Shown here piece by piece: positions 1 to 8,610 of a stretch of DNA of 28,368 bases. Both the position numbers and the translations under genes were made by a program. This DNA comes from PCRC01 sp040384665 (GTDB lineage Bacteria; Pseudomonadota; Gammaproteobacteria; Burkholderiales; Burkholderiaceae_C). The stretch is from assembly GCA_040384665.1 (NCBI GenBank), contig JAZKIY010000067.1, forward strand, positions 1 to 28,368, read 5' to 3'. Positions within the stretch are counted from its first letter, which is position 1; every line of letters begins with the position of its first letter. Below the pieces are notes generated by a model. That model saw only the letters and a list, made by a program, of their open reading frames with translations. It had not been told where the DNA came from and searched no databases.

Positions 1-683
1 CGCTCGACGGCTCCAGCAACATCGACGTGAACGTCAGCATCGGCACCATCTTCAGTGTGCTGAAAAAACCAGACGACACCCCGGGCGTCAGCGAGGCCGA
101 CTTCCTCCAGGCCGGCAACAAGCAGGTGGCGGCAGGCTACTGCGTCTATGGGCCACAAACCACACTGGTGCTGACCGTGGGCGACGGCGTGGCCATGTTC
201 ACGCTGGACCGCGAGCAAGGCTCGTTCGTGCTGAGCGAAGAAAACGTCCGCATCCCCGAAGACACCAAAGAATTCGCCATCAACATGAGCAACATGCGCC
301 ACTGGGACGCTCCCGTGAAGCGCTACATCGACGAATGCCTGCAAGGCAAAGAAGGCCCGCGCGGCAAAGACTTCAACATGCGCTGGATCGCCTCCATGGT
401 GGCCGACGTGCACCGCATCCTCACCCGCGGCGGCATCTTCATGTACCCCTGGGACAAGCGCGAACCCGACAAGCCCGGCAAGCTGCGCCTGATGTACGAG
501 GCCAACCCGATGAGCTGGCTGATTGAACAGGCCGGCGGCGCCGCCACCAACGGCCACCAACGCATGCTGGACCTGCAACCCACCAAGCTGCACGAACGCG
601 TCAGCGTGGTGCTCGGCTCCAAAAACGAGGTCGAGCGCGTCACCGGTTACCACCTGGACGCAACCAGGCAAAAAGCCGCCTGA
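1..683 (+). CDS. fbp: Fructose-1,6-bisphosphatase class I, 3' part (5' end outside window)
   Basis: Hydrolyses fructose 1,6-bisphosphate to fructose 6-phosphate in gluconeogenesis and, in autotrophs, the Calvin cycle; cytosolic. The reading frame is open from the first bases and enters at LDGSSNIDVNVSIGTIFS, the metal-binding and phosphatase signature of class I enzymes (the Asp of the DPLDGSS motif is just visible). Further on are the sugar-phosphate segment NMRHWDAPVKRYIDE and, near the C-terminus, GKLRLMYEANPMSWLIEQAG, both typical of FBPase I. About 226 codons are present; the family is about 335 residues, so roughly a third lies upstream. The gene ends in TGA 23 bp before the tRNA. Recognition is firm; the true start cannot be seen. 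Confidence 0.96.
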   Translation, partial: LDGSSNIDVNVSIGTIFSVLKKPDDTPGVSEADFLQAGNKQVAAGYCVYGPQTTLVLTVGDGVAMFTLDREQGSFVLSEENVRIPEDTKEFAINMSNMRHWDAPVKRYIDECLQGKEGPRGKDFNMRWIASMVADVHRILTRGGIFMYPWDKREPDKPGKLRLMYEANPMSWLIEQAGGAATNGHQRMLDLQPTKLHERVSVVLGSKNEVERVTGYHLDATRQKAA

Positions 684-690
684 GTGCTGC

Positions 691-696
691 TAAAAT
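691..696 (+). promoter_or_regulatory. Possible -10 element for the tRNA-Thr gene
   Basis: TAAAAT lies 10 bp before the mature tRNA 5' end, the right distance for a -10 box with a short 5' leader. No convincing -35 hexamer is seen 16-18 bp upstream, inside the fbp 3' end, so this is weak. Confidence 0.3.
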
Positions 697-706
697 AGCG
701 GGCTTA

Positions 707-782
707 GCCGGTGTAGCTCAGTCGGTAGAGCAGCTCATTCGTAATGAGAAGGTCGGGTGTTCGATTCATCTCTCCGGCACCA
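707..782 (+). tRNA. tRNA-Thr (anticodon CGU)
   Basis: A full 76-base cloverleaf can be drawn: acceptor 707-713 with 772-778, D stem GCTC/GAGC, anticodon loop TTCGTAA at 738-744 with CGT at 740-742, variable loop, T loop TTCGATT at 760-766, discriminator A779 and encoded CCA at 780-782. Anticodon CGU reads ACG threonine codons. The acceptor has a T-T mismatch at pair 6-67 (712 with 773). A G-A pair at 27-43 also occurs in E. coli tRNA-Thr(CGU) as I recall it. Confidence 0.96.
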
Positions 783-790
783 ATTGAAAA

Positions 791-821
791 CCTCCAGTTC
801 CGCAAGGGCTGGAGGTTTTTT
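791..821 (+). terminator. Intrinsic terminator of tRNA-Thr
   Basis: CCTCCAG (791-797) pairs perfectly with CTGGAGG (809-815), extended inward by T-G pairs, and is followed at once by six T (816-821). This is a classic Rho-independent terminator 8 bp after the tRNA CCA end. Confidence 0.88.
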
Positions 822-1062
822 CATGCAAACCACATCGCATTGGTAGATGGTTAAACCGTCGATCATGCGCGCACCGCGGTCAAAGTACCTGTCTGGCACA
901 ACAAACAGTTTCGATGCCAAGAACAATTTGAATTTGCTCCTGATTTCATAGCTTAAACGCCAGTTTTCACTAGGGCTAAAAGCCAATTTTTCTTTAAATT
1001 CCTTGTTTGCAGCTGTTTGATGGCTTGCCAGTGGCCGTTGGAGAACTGCGGGACATTCGGCG
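822..1062. other. Gene-poor gap with one repeat copy
   Basis: About 240 bp between the tRNA terminator and the corC-like stop. It is visibly richer in A and T than its surroundings and contains repeat copy A (930-1002). A minus-strand frame stays open across it and into the tRNA antisense strand, with a protein-like stretch around 840-930 (SKLFVVPDRYFDRGARMIDG). It has no credible start or ribosome binding site and I do not recognise it. It could be a gene remnant beside the tRNA, or chance. Confidence 0.4.
930..1002 (+). repeat. Dispersed intergenic repeat, copy A
   Basis: Member of a five-copy family in this window. Core block ATAGCT at 948-953 and AGGGC at 972-976 are offset by 24 bp, as in every other copy. 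It shares GCTCCTGA.TTCATAGCTTAA and TTTCACTAGGGCT with copy B, and GCCAATTT with copy C. It lies in the gap downstream of the tRNA. Confidence 0.8.
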
Positions 1063-2391
1063 TCAGGTGTCCGCCACCTCCAGCGGCGCATCGGGGTGTT
1101 CATTCGGCACCGACGACGCCAGTACCTTGTCGATGCGTTTGCCGTCCAGGTCCACCACCTCAAAACGCCAGCCCACGCACACGATGGCTTCGCCGGTCAC
1201 GGGCAGGTGGCCGCTGACGGCCATCAGCAGGCCGGCCAGGGTGTTGTAGCGGCGCCGGTCTTCGTCGGGGAGTTCGTCGATTTGCAGGCGGTCTTTGAGT
1301 TCCGACACCGGCATCAACCCATCCAGCAACCAGGAACCGTCGTCGCGCTGGGTGGCCCAGGCGTCGGCGGGGGTGCCTGACTGCAGCTCGCCGGTGATGG
1401 CTTCGAGCAAATCGCGCGGGGTCAACAGGCCCTGGACCACACCGTACTCGTCCACCACAAAGGCCAGCCGGATGGACTGCTCACGGAACTGGGTCAACAG
1501 TTCCATGCCGCTCAGGGTTTCGGGCACGAAGGTGGCGGGTTGCACATGGGCCTCGATGCTGCCGGTGTGGTCGCTGCCCAGTTCGAGCAGCCGCGCGACG
1601 CTGATGACACCCACCACGTCGTCCAGCCCGCCGCGGCACACCGGGTACCAGGAGTGGGCGCCGTGCGGGCCGCGGGTGCCCGCCACCTGCAAGCTCTGCG
1701 GCACGGTGTAGGCCGCGTCCAGCCAAGCCAGGTCCACCCGGGGGACCATCAGCGAAGTGAGGGGCCGGTCGTCCAGGCGAAAGACGTTTTGCACCATCTG
1801 GTGCTCGTGGTGTTCGATCAGGCCCGCGTCGCGCCCCTCGGCCAGGCTGGCATTGATCTCTTCTTCGGTCACGGCGCGGCCAGCATCGTTGTCGATGCGC
1901 AGCAGCTTGAGAACCGCGTGCGTGCTCATCGACAGCAGGCGCACAAATGGCTTGGCAATGGTGGCCACCCAGGTCATGGGCCGCGACACCCAGCGCGCCA
2001 CCAGCTCGGGGTAAAGCTGGCCAATGCGTTTGGGCACCAGCTCGCCAAAAACGATGGTCACGAAGGTGATGGTGGTGACCACAAAACCGGTGGCCGTCAG
2101 CGCGGCGGCCCCTTCCGACAGGCCCATGCCCTGCAGCCAGACCGAGACACCGTCGCTGAACGCCGCCTCACCAATGATGCCGTTCAGCACGCCAATCGAG
2201 GTGATGCCGACCTGCACCGACGACAAAAACTGCGTCGGGTTGTCCAGCAGGGCCAGTGCGGCGCGGGCCCCTTTGTCACCCCCCTCGGCCATGGCGGTGA
2301 GGCGCACCTTGCGGCTGGAGGCGAGCGCGAGTTCCGACATTGCAAACACGCCATTGAGCAAGGTCAGAAAACCGATCAGCAAAAATTCCAT
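1063..2391 (-). CDS. CorC/HlyC family (CNNM-CBS) membrane protein
   Basis: Inner-membrane protein of the DUF21/CNNM - CBS pair - CorC_HlyC architecture, the family associated with Mg2+/Co2+ efflux or homeostasis and historically labelled hemolysin; the exact ion is not predictable here. 442 residues. N-terminal DUF21 domain with hydrophobic helices: MEFLLIGFLTLLNGVFAMSE, then TGFVVTTITFVTIVFGELVP containing the conserved GELVPKR loop. Cytosolic CBS pair about residues 200-330 with MVPR and YGVVQGLLTPRDLLEAI, then the CorC_HlyC domain (YNTLAGLL, GEAIVCVGWRFEVVDLDG). I chose ATG 2391 over a GTG 30 bp upstream because the hydrophobic helix begins there; no good ribosome binding site is seen. Divergent from apaH with only 23 bp between starts, so promoters must overlap coding sequence. 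Confidence 0.9.
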   Translation of the reverse strand: MEFLLIGFLTLLNGVFAMSELALASSRKVRLTAMAEGGDKGARAALALLDNPTQFLSSVQVGITSIGVLNGIIGEAAFSDGVSVWLQGMGLSEGAAALTATGFVVTTITFVTIVFGELVPKRIGQLYPELVARWVSRPMTWVATIAKPFVRLLSMSTHAVLKLLRIDNDAGRAVTEEEINASLAEGRDAGLIEHHEHQMVQNVFRLDDRPLTSLMVPRVDLAWLDAAYTVPQSLQVAGTRGPHGAHSWYPVCRGGLDDVVGVISVARLLELGSDHTGSIEAHVQPATFVPETLSGMELLTQFREQSIRLAFVVDEYGVVQGLLTPRDLLEAITGELQSGTPADAWATQRDDGSWLLDGLMPVSELKDRLQIDELPDEDRRRYNTLAGLLMAVSGHLPVTGEAIVCVGWRFEVVDLDGKRIDKVLASSVPNEHPDAPLEVADT

Positions 2392-2414
2392 GGGGCCGGA
2401 GGCAAAATGAACAC

Positions 2415-3245
2415 ATGGCACTTTACTTCATCGGTGATATTCAGGGCTGCGATGCGGCACTCGGGCAGTTGCTGGACAAGCTTGATTTTTCCCCCAGCCG
2501 CGACACCGCTTACCTGTTGGGCGACCTGGTCAACCGTGGCCCAGCGTCTGAAGCCACGCTGCGCCGCCTGATGGGCTATGGCGCGTCGGCCCGTTGCCTG
2601 CTGGGCAACCACGACCTGCACCTGCTGGCCATTGCCCATGGCGTGCGCCCCGCGCTGCGCCACGACACGGTGAACGACATCCTGCACGCGCCCGACCGCA
2701 CCGCCTTGCTGGACTGGTTGCGCCACCAGCACATGGCGTTTTTCGAGCACGGCTGCCTGATGGTGCACGCCGGGGTGCTGCCGAGCTGGACGGCTGAGAA
2801 AACCATGGCGCTGGCCGCCGAGGTGGAGGCGGTGTTGCGCAGCGACGGAATGGGTGAATTTTTACAGCAGATGTATGGCGACGAGCCGCGCGCATGGGAC
2901 GACGCGCTGACCGGCGTGGCGCGGTTGCGCGTGGTGGTCAACGCGCTGACGCGCTTGCGTTTTTGCACACCCGAAGGCGTGATGGAGTTCACCGCCAAGG
3001 AAGCGGCAGGCAAGGCGCCGGACGGGCACGTGCCGTGGTTCGACGCACCCAACCGGCAGACCGGGAACGTCACAGTGGCCTTCGGGCACTGGTCAACGCT
3101 GGGGCCGACCGGCCGCAGCAACCTGCTGGCGCTGGACACCGGCTGTGTGTGGGGGGGGTGCCTCAGCGCCTGGCGGCTGGGCAGCAGTGCCACCACCGGC
3201 GAGCTGGTTCAGGTCAGGTGCCCGCAGGCGCAAAAGCCGGGCTGA
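2415..3245 (+). CDS. apaH: Symmetrical bis(5'-nucleosyl)-tetraphosphatase
   Basis: Splits Ap4A into two ADP and also removes Np4 caps from RNA in enterics. Calcineurin-like metallophosphatase of 276 residues, the normal ApaH length. Metal and phosphate motifs are in order: GDIQGC at residues 7-12, GDLVNRGP near 36-43 and GNHD near 64-67, followed by VHAGVLPSW and, late, AFGHWSTLG and LALDTGCVWGG. A GGAGG at 2397-2401 precedes the ATG at a rather long 13 bp; an out-of-frame ATG lies at 2407. The gene does not sit next to ksgA/apaG as in E. coli. It converges on rhlE with 12 bp between stops and no obvious terminator. Confidence 0.95.
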   Translation: MALYFIGDIQGCDAALGQLLDKLDFSPSRDTAYLLGDLVNRGPASEATLRRLMGYGASARCLLGNHDLHLLAIAHGVRPALRHDTVNDILHAPDRTALLDWLRHQHMAFFEHGCLMVHAGVLPSWTAEKTMALAAEVEAVLRSDGMGEFLQQMYGDEPRAWDDALTGVARLRVVVNALTRLRFCTPEGVMEFTAKEAAGKAPDGHVPWFDAPNRQTGNVTVAFGHWSTLGPTGRSNLLALDTGCVWGGCLSAWRLGSSATTGELVQVRCPQAQKPG

Positions 3246-3257
3246 CCGGCCACCGCG

Positions 3258-4718
<1,461 letters not shown>

Positions 4719-4732
4719 CTATACATCAGGAT

Positions 4733-4790
4733 GGTGCTATCAAACCGATAGCTGGCTGTGCCCTGCAGTCAAGGGCAAACCCTGATTATC
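4733..4790 (+). repeat. Dispersed intergenic repeat, copy E
   Basis: Lies in the 80-bp gap between the ypfJ stop and the rhlE start. Blocks GTGCTATCAAA, ATAGCTG (4748-4754) and GTCAAGGGC (4768-4776) match copy D (GCGCTACAAAA, AGAGCTG, TTCAAGGGC). The ATAGCT to AGGGC offset is again 24 bp. It probably lies in the 5' leader of rhlE mRNA. Confidence 0.75.
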
Positions 4791-4798
4791 GCCGATTG

Positions 4799-5689
4799 TC
4801 ACAGCGCCCGCGTGCTGAAAGTGTCACAAGACTTGACGGTGCCGGTTTTCAGGCCGTTGTCAAACCAGCGCTGGCGCTGGGCGCTGGTGCCGTGGGTGAA
4901 GCTGTCGGGCACCACCGCGCCGCCAGCCGCGCGCTGCAGCGCGTCGTCGCCAATGCGGGCCGCCGCGTTCATGGCCTCGGCCACGTCGCCCTGCTCCAGG
5001 ATCTGGCGCGCACTGTCGGCGTGGTGCGCCCAGACGCCAGCCAGGCAGTCGGCCTGCAGTTCCAGCCGCACGCTCAAGGCGTTTTGCTCGGCCTGGCTGA
5101 CACGGCCGCGCATGCGCTCCACCTGGCCACTGATGCCGAGCAGGTGCTGCACGTGGTGGCCCACCTCGTGGGCAATGACATAGGCCTGTGCAAAGTCACC
5201 CGGTGCACCGAGCCGGTTTTTCAGCGTCTCGTAAAACCCGAGGTCGATATAGACCTTCTGGTCACCGGGACAGTAAAACGGCCCCATGGCGGCCTGGCCC
5301 TCGCCGCAGGCGGTGCGCGTGGCACCACGGAACAGCACCAGCCGGGGGGCCTGGTAGGTGCCGCCGCGCTGGCTGAAGACGCCGGTCCACACGTCTTCGG
5401 TGTCGGCCAGCACGGTGGACACAAATTTGGCCAGGCGGTCGTCGGCCGGAGGGCGTTGCGCCGGCGCTTGCTGCACCTGCACCGGCGGCCCGCCCTGGCC
5501 ACTGAGCAAGCCCAGCAGCGTCAGCGGGTTGATGCCCAGCACCCAGCCCCCCAGCAACGCCACCACCAGGGTGCCAATGCCGATGCTGCGCCCACCCAGC
5601 AGGCCGCCGCCACCGAATCCACCCCCACCGCCGCCTTCATCGCGGCGGTCTTCGACGTTGTCGGACTCGCGGTTGCCTTCCCATTTCAT
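4799..5689 (-). CDS. ypfJ: YpfJ-type putative neutral zinc metallopeptidase
   Basis: Member of the YpfJ / Zn_peptidase family (Pfam PF04228), whose physiological substrate is unknown. 296 residues. A charged N-terminus (MKWEGNRESDNVEDRRDE) is followed by a Gly-rich run (19-34) and one membrane anchor about 36-60 (SIGIGTLVVALLGGWVLG), so the catalytic part probably faces the periplasm. Zinc motif HEVGHH at 174-179 with a downstream acidic ligand candidate in RLELQADCLAG (about 208-218). Pro/Gln-rich linker at 68-82. ATG 5689 is preceded by AGGAG at a 7-bp spacing, which supports this start. It is divergent from pcp, with 28 bp between the starts. Confidence 0.9.
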   Translation of the reverse strand: MKWEGNRESDNVEDRRDEGGGGGGFGGGGLLGGRSIGIGTLVVALLGGWVLGINPLTLLGLLSGQGGPPVQVQQAPAQRPPADDRLAKFVSTVLADTEDVWTGVFSQRGGTYQAPRLVLFRGATRTACGEGQAAMGPFYCPGDQKVYIDLGFYETLKNRLGAPGDFAQAYVIAHEVGHHVQHLLGISGQVERMRGRVSQAEQNALSVRLELQADCLAGVWAHHADSARQILEQGDVAEAMNAAARIGDDALQRAAGGAVVPDSFTHGTSAQRQRWFDNGLKTGTVKSCDTFSTRAL

Positions 5690-5717
5690 GCGTGCTCTCC
5701 TGCGCTACAGTGGCGCG

Positions 5718-6392
5718 ATGGTAACCATTCCCGGCCACACGCTGCGTGCACCGCCCACGGTGTTGTTGGCCGGCTTTGACGCCTTTGGCACCGAGTCGGT
5801 CAACCCCAGTGGGTTGGCGGTACAGGCACTGCACGGTCTACAGGTGGCCGGCCACACGCTGGTGGCAGCGACCCTGCCCACAGTGTTTCACCGGTCACTG
5901 GACACACTGCTGGCACTGCTGCGCGTGCACCAGCCGGTGTTGGTGGTCTGTGTGGGCCTGGCGGCTGGGCGACAAGGCCTGTCGCTGGAGCGGGTGGCGG
6001 TGAATGTGGACGATGCGCGCATTCCCGACAACGCGGGTGCGCAACCGGTGGACATGCCAGTGGTGCCCGGCGGGCCTGCGGCGTACTTCAGCAGCCTGCC
6101 CGTCAAGGCGATGCACGCGGCGTTGCAGCAGCATGGTCTGGGGGTGGAGGTGTCCAACAGCGCCGGTACCTTTGTCTGCAACCATGTGTTTTACGGGTTG
6201 ATGCACGCACTGGCCAACCAAGAGGCCATGCCCGCCTGTCGCGGTGGTTTCATCCATGTGCCCCATTTGCAGAGTGACACACATCCAGCGGGCTGGCCAC
6301 TGGCGCGGTTGGTGGAAGGTCTGCGGTTGGCGGTGCAGTGCGCGCTGACAACACCGACCGATTTGCGGCTAGAGGCAGGCGCTTTGGCTTGA
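5718..6392 (+). CDS. pcp: Pyrrolidone-carboxylate peptidase (pyroglutamyl peptidase I)
   Basis: Cysteine peptidase of family C15 that removes N-terminal pyroglutamate from peptides; cytosolic. 224 residues, about the family length. The Glu/Cys/His triad is visible: E91 in LSLERVAVNVDDARIPDN, C154 in SNSAGTFVCNHVFYG and H180 in FIHVPH. The N-terminal strand TVLLAGFDAFG and the NPSG turn match the family. ATG 5718 was chosen because the domain begins 12 residues later; the frame is open far upstream, but that part is antisense to ypfJ and is not credible. No strong ribosome binding site is seen. It converges on the next gene with 5 bp between. Confidence 0.93.
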   Translation: MVTIPGHTLRAPPTVLLAGFDAFGTESVNPSGLAVQALHGLQVAGHTLVAATLPTVFHRSLDTLLALLRVHQPVLVVCVGLAAGRQGLSLERVAVNVDDARIPDNAGAQPVDMPVVPGGPAAYFSSLPVKAMHAALQQHGLGVEVSNSAGTFVCNHVFYGLMHALANQEAMPACRGGFIHVPHLQSDTHPAGWPLARLVEGLRLAVQCALTTPTDLRLEAGALA

Positions 6393-6397
6393 CAGGT

Positions 6398-6748
6398 TCA
6401 GTTGGCAGCCAGTCGAACTGGCACCATACCGGCGTGGGCAGAACCAATGGGCAAGCTGAGCTGAACCAGTGTTGAAGGGTCACGCTCGCCAGCCTGGCGG
6501 GTGGCCACGGTCTGCAGGCAAGCGTTGCGCGCAGCGGTATTGCCAGCACGGGCGCATTCAAATGCGGCCACCGACGCGAGGTGCGCCACCTTGTCGCGTG
6601 CGGCGGCTTTGTTGACCTGTCCCTGAACCAGCATGCCCATGGCAATCAACATCGCCACCATCGCCACCAGGGCGGCGGACAAGGCCATGTTTTGCGGGCG
6701 GGACAGGGTCTGGATGCGGCGGGTGAGCCGGGTGCGTGTGAATACCAT
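6398..6748 (-). CDS. Hypothetical single-span membrane protein
   Basis: 116 residues from ATG 6748; a TTG 24 bp upstream is possible but less likely. An Arg-rich N-terminus (MVFTRTRLTRRIQTLSRP) is followed by one clear transmembrane helix about residues 21-42 (Ala/Met/Val-rich), then a soluble part with two Cys (FECARAGNTAARNACLQ). Positive-inside logic puts the C-terminal part in the periplasm, where the two Cys could form a disulfide. Family not recognised. Codon use resembles its neighbours. It lies 125 bp after the dcd stop and is probably transcribed from its own promoter or by readthrough. Confidence 0.6.
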   Translation of the reverse strand: MVFTRTRLTRRIQTLSRPQNMALSAALVAMVAMLIAMGMLVQGQVNKAAARDKVAHLASVAAFECARAGNTAARNACLQTVATRQAGERDPSTLVQLSLPIGSAHAGMVPVRLAAN

Positions 6749-6845
6749 ATCAACCTGTTGCTTTCTGTTCAAGAGGAACTGAATGCAATGGTAGGCAAGG
6801 CAAACGTTGCGCGCAGTAGCTGTTGGCCGCTACCGGCTGTAGGAC

Positions 6846-6866
6846 GGTGCCGACGCCGTCGGCGCC
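6846..6866 (-). terminator. GC-rich hairpin after dcd, possible terminator
   Basis: GGTGCCGAC (6846-6854) faces GTCGGCGCC (6858-6866): a nine-pair stem with one G-T wobble and a 3-base loop, 7 bp beyond the dcd stop codon. There is no T-tract, so it may be a Rho-associated or stabilising 3' structure rather than an intrinsic terminator. Confidence 0.4.
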
Positions 6867-6873
6867 GCGGTGT

Positions 6874-7440
6874 TCAGGCCTTGGGCAGTGTCACGCCGCG
6901 CTGGCCTTGGTACTTGCCGCCACGGTCTTTGTAACTGGTCTCACACACTTCATCGCTCTCGAAGAACAGCACCTGCGCGCAGCCTTCACCGGCGTAAATT
7001 TTGGCGGGCAGCGGCGTGGTGTTGCTGAATTCCAGCGTCACAAAACCTTCCCACTCGGGCTCGAAAGGCGTGACGTTGACGATGATGCCGCAGCGCGCGT
7101 AGGTGCTCTTGCCGAGGCAGATGGTCAGCACGTTGCGCGGGATGCGGAAGTACTCCACCGTGCGCGCCAGCGCGAAGCTGTTGGGCGGGATGATGCAGCT
7201 GTCGCCGTGGAAGTCGACAAAGCTTTTTTCGTCAAAGTTCTTCGGGTCCACCACCGTGCTGTGGATGTTGGTGAAGACCTTGAATTCCGGTGCGCAGCGG
7301 ATGTCGTAGCCGTAGCTGCTGGTGCCGTAGCTGATGATCTTGTGGCCCTCGCGCTCGCGGATTTGCCCTGGCTCGAAGGGCTCGATCATGCCGGTGCTCT
7401 CGGCCATGCGGCGGATCCATTTGTCGCTTTTGATGCTCAT
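6874..7440 (-). CDS. dcd: dCTP deaminase
   Basis: Deaminates dCTP to dUTP, the main route to dUMP for thymidylate in proteobacteria; homotrimeric, cytosolic. 188 residues, the normal Dcd length. Conserved elements: MSIKSDKWIRRMA at the start, SYGYDIRC (42-49), the catalytic region GKSTYARCGI (110-119, Arg116) and EGFVTLEFSN (131-140) with Glu137 as the expected general base, and the C-terminal lid with RGGKYQGQRG. It lies 18 bp after the queD stop on the same strand, so queE-queD-dcd look co-transcribed. Confidence 0.96.
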   Translation of the reverse strand: MSIKSDKWIRRMAESTGMIEPFEPGQIREREGHKIISYGTSSYGYDIRCAPEFKVFTNIHSTVVDPKNFDEKSFVDFHGDSCIIPPNSFALARTVEYFRIPRNVLTICLGKSTYARCGIIVNVTPFEPEWEGFVTLEFSNTTPLPAKIYAGEGCAQVLFFESDEVCETSYKDRGGKYQGQRGVTLPKA

Positions 7441-7458
7441 GGGACAGTCTCTGAAGTG

Positions 7459-7836
7459 TTAGGGCACACGGCGCAGCGTGCAGCCGTCGCCGGTGGAGTC
7501 GCGCCAGACGCGCACCGCCACCAGCGTGGGCAATGCCGCCTGCAATTGGGCCAGGATGTGGCTGCACAGGTTTTCCAGCGTCGGCACGCCAAGGCCAGGC
7601 AGCTCGTCCAGAAAGGCGTGGTCGAGTTGCGCCCGCAGCCGCTCGATGTGCTGGCGCACCAGGCCAAGGTCCACCACCATGCCGGTGCGCGGGTCGGGCT
7701 CGCCTTCGAGCATGAGCTCGGCCCAGTAGGTGTGGCCGTGGATGCGCTTGCTGCTGTCGGCCTCCTCGGCGGGGCGGCTGGCGCGGTTCAGCGTGTGGGC
7801 GGCGTCAAAGTAAAAGCGCTGGCTGAGCTGGTGCAT
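7459..7836 (-). CDS. queD: 6-carboxytetrahydropterin synthase-like QueD with Ser at the catalytic Cys site
   Basis: QueD turns 7,8-dihydroneopterin triphosphate into 6-carboxytetrahydropterin, the second step to queuosine. 125 residues from ATG 7836; a TTG one codon further up is less likely. Zinc ligands: H14 in YFDAAHTL and H33/H35 in RIHGHTY. The LDH motif (D72, H73), matching Asp70/His71 of E. coli QueD, is intact. Aligned to E. coli CGRLHGH, this protein reads SKRIHGH, so the catalytic Cys27 position is Ser29, and no other Cys lies close by. It follows queE after 10 bp, which supports a queuosine role. Alternatives are a divergent QueD using another base, or a sibling pterin enzyme of the PTPS family. 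Confidence 0.88.
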   Translation of the reverse strand: MHQLSQRFYFDAAHTLNRASRPAEEADSSKRIHGHTYWAELMLEGEPDPRTGMVVDLGLVRQHIERLRAQLDHAFLDELPGLGVPTLENLCSHILAQLQAALPTLVAVRVWRDSTGDGCTLRRVP

Positions 7837-7846
7837 CAAGGGTTCC

Positions 7847-8482
7847 TCAACGGATGCCGGTGATCTTGTGGGTCTGCAGGCTCAGTCGCCAGGCCGGGCG
7901 TGCCAGGCACAACGCGATGCAGGTTTCGGTGTTCTGGGCACGGGTGGGGCTGTCCATGGGCTGGAGGTAACGGTGGGTAAAGCGCGCGGCTTCCAGCAGC
8001 GGCAAATCCAGCCCCGGCTGCGGCCACACCACCTTCAGTTCGTCGCCCTCGCGCTGCACCCAGTCGGCGCCGGCCTTGGGGCTGACGCACAACCAGTCGA
8101 TGCCCGGCGGCGCGCTGATGCTGCCATTGGTTTCCACCGCAATCCGAAAGCCCTCGGCGTGCAGCGCGTCCACCAGCGCCGCGTCCACCTGCAGCAGCGG
8201 CTCGCCGCCGGTCAGCACCACAAAGCGGTGGTCGCGCAGGTCGGTCGGCCAGAGCGAGGCGACAACGCCCGCCAACGCGGTGGCCTCGGCAAACTTGCCG
8301 CCCAGCGTACCGTCGGTGCCGACGAAGTCGGTGTCGCAAAACCGGCAGGTGGCGCGGGCGCGGTCTTCTTCCCGGCCGCTCCACAGGTTGCAGCCGGCAA
8401 AACGGCAGAACACCGCCGGCCGGCCGGCATTGGCACCCTCGCCTTGCAGCGTGTAGAAAACTTCTTTGACTTGGTAACTCAT
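7847..8482 (-). CDS. queE: 7-carboxy-7-deazaguanine synthase QueE (radical SAM)
   Basis: Rearranges 6-carboxytetrahydropterin to 7-carboxy-7-deazaguanine, on the path to preQ0 and queuosine. 211 residues from ATG 8482; upstream codons in the same frame look non-coding. Starts with YQVKEVFYTLQGEG, the QueE hallmark. The Fe-S cysteines are C31, C46 and C49, an expanded CX14CX2C motif as described for Burkholderia QueE, not the usual CX3CX2C. GGEP at 92-95 binds SAM; ETNGS (117-121) and VSPKAG (133-138) follow. First gene of queE-queD-dcd. The leader holds a perfect hairpin, CCCGCA/TGCGGG at 8545-8559; I see no recognisable preQ1 riboswitch. Confidence 0.95.
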   Translation of the reverse strand: MSYQVKEVFYTLQGEGANAGRPAVFCRFAGCNLWSGREEDRARATCRFCDTDFVGTDGTLGGKFAEATALAGVVASLWPTDLRDHRFVVLTGGEPLLQVDAALVDALHAEGFRIAVETNGSISAPPGIDWLCVSPKAGADWVQREGDELKVVWPQPGLDLPLLEAARFTHRYLQPMDSPTRAQNTETCIALCLARPAWRLSLQTHKITGIR

Positions 8483-8561
8483 GGCATCCGGCTGGCGCGG
8501 CGCGGGCAGAAAGGCCCGGCACCACCGGCTTTCAACAGGCCGGGCCCGCATGTTGCGGGTG

Positions 8562-8594
8562 TTGCCATTTTACGGGCGCCAATTACTGTATATT
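8562..8594 (+). promoter_or_regulatory. Candidate promoter for the Y-family polymerase gene
   Basis: TTGCCA (8562-8567) and TACTGT (8584-8589), 16 bp apart, could be -35 and -10; TATATT at 8589-8594 is an alternative -10. The LexA box overlaps the -10, as expected for repression. Transcription would start about 100 bp before the ATG. Confidence 0.4.
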
Positions 8595-8603
8595 TAACCA
8601 GTT
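8584..8603 (+). promoter_or_regulatory. LexA (SOS) box upstream of the Y-family polymerase
   Basis: TACTGTATATTTAACCAGTT contains CTG (8586-8588), ten A/T-rich bases and CAG (8599-8601), the CTG-N10-CAG LexA consensus with a TATAT-type centre close to the E. coli consensus. It stands out in GC-rich DNA, 94 bp upstream of the polymerase start and about 100 bp upstream of queE on the other side. It very probably puts the polymerase under SOS control. Confidence 0.8.
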
Positions 8604-8610
8604 AATTACT

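Noticed and set aside
3246..3257. Bidirectional terminator between apaH and rhlE
   Set aside because: Only 12 bp with no stem followed by a T-run; the genes probably overlap at their mRNA 3' ends.
8483..8561. preQ1 riboswitch in the queE leader
   Set aside because: Only simple GC hairpins are seen; I could not find the preQ1-I or II conserved A-rich pseudoknot core.
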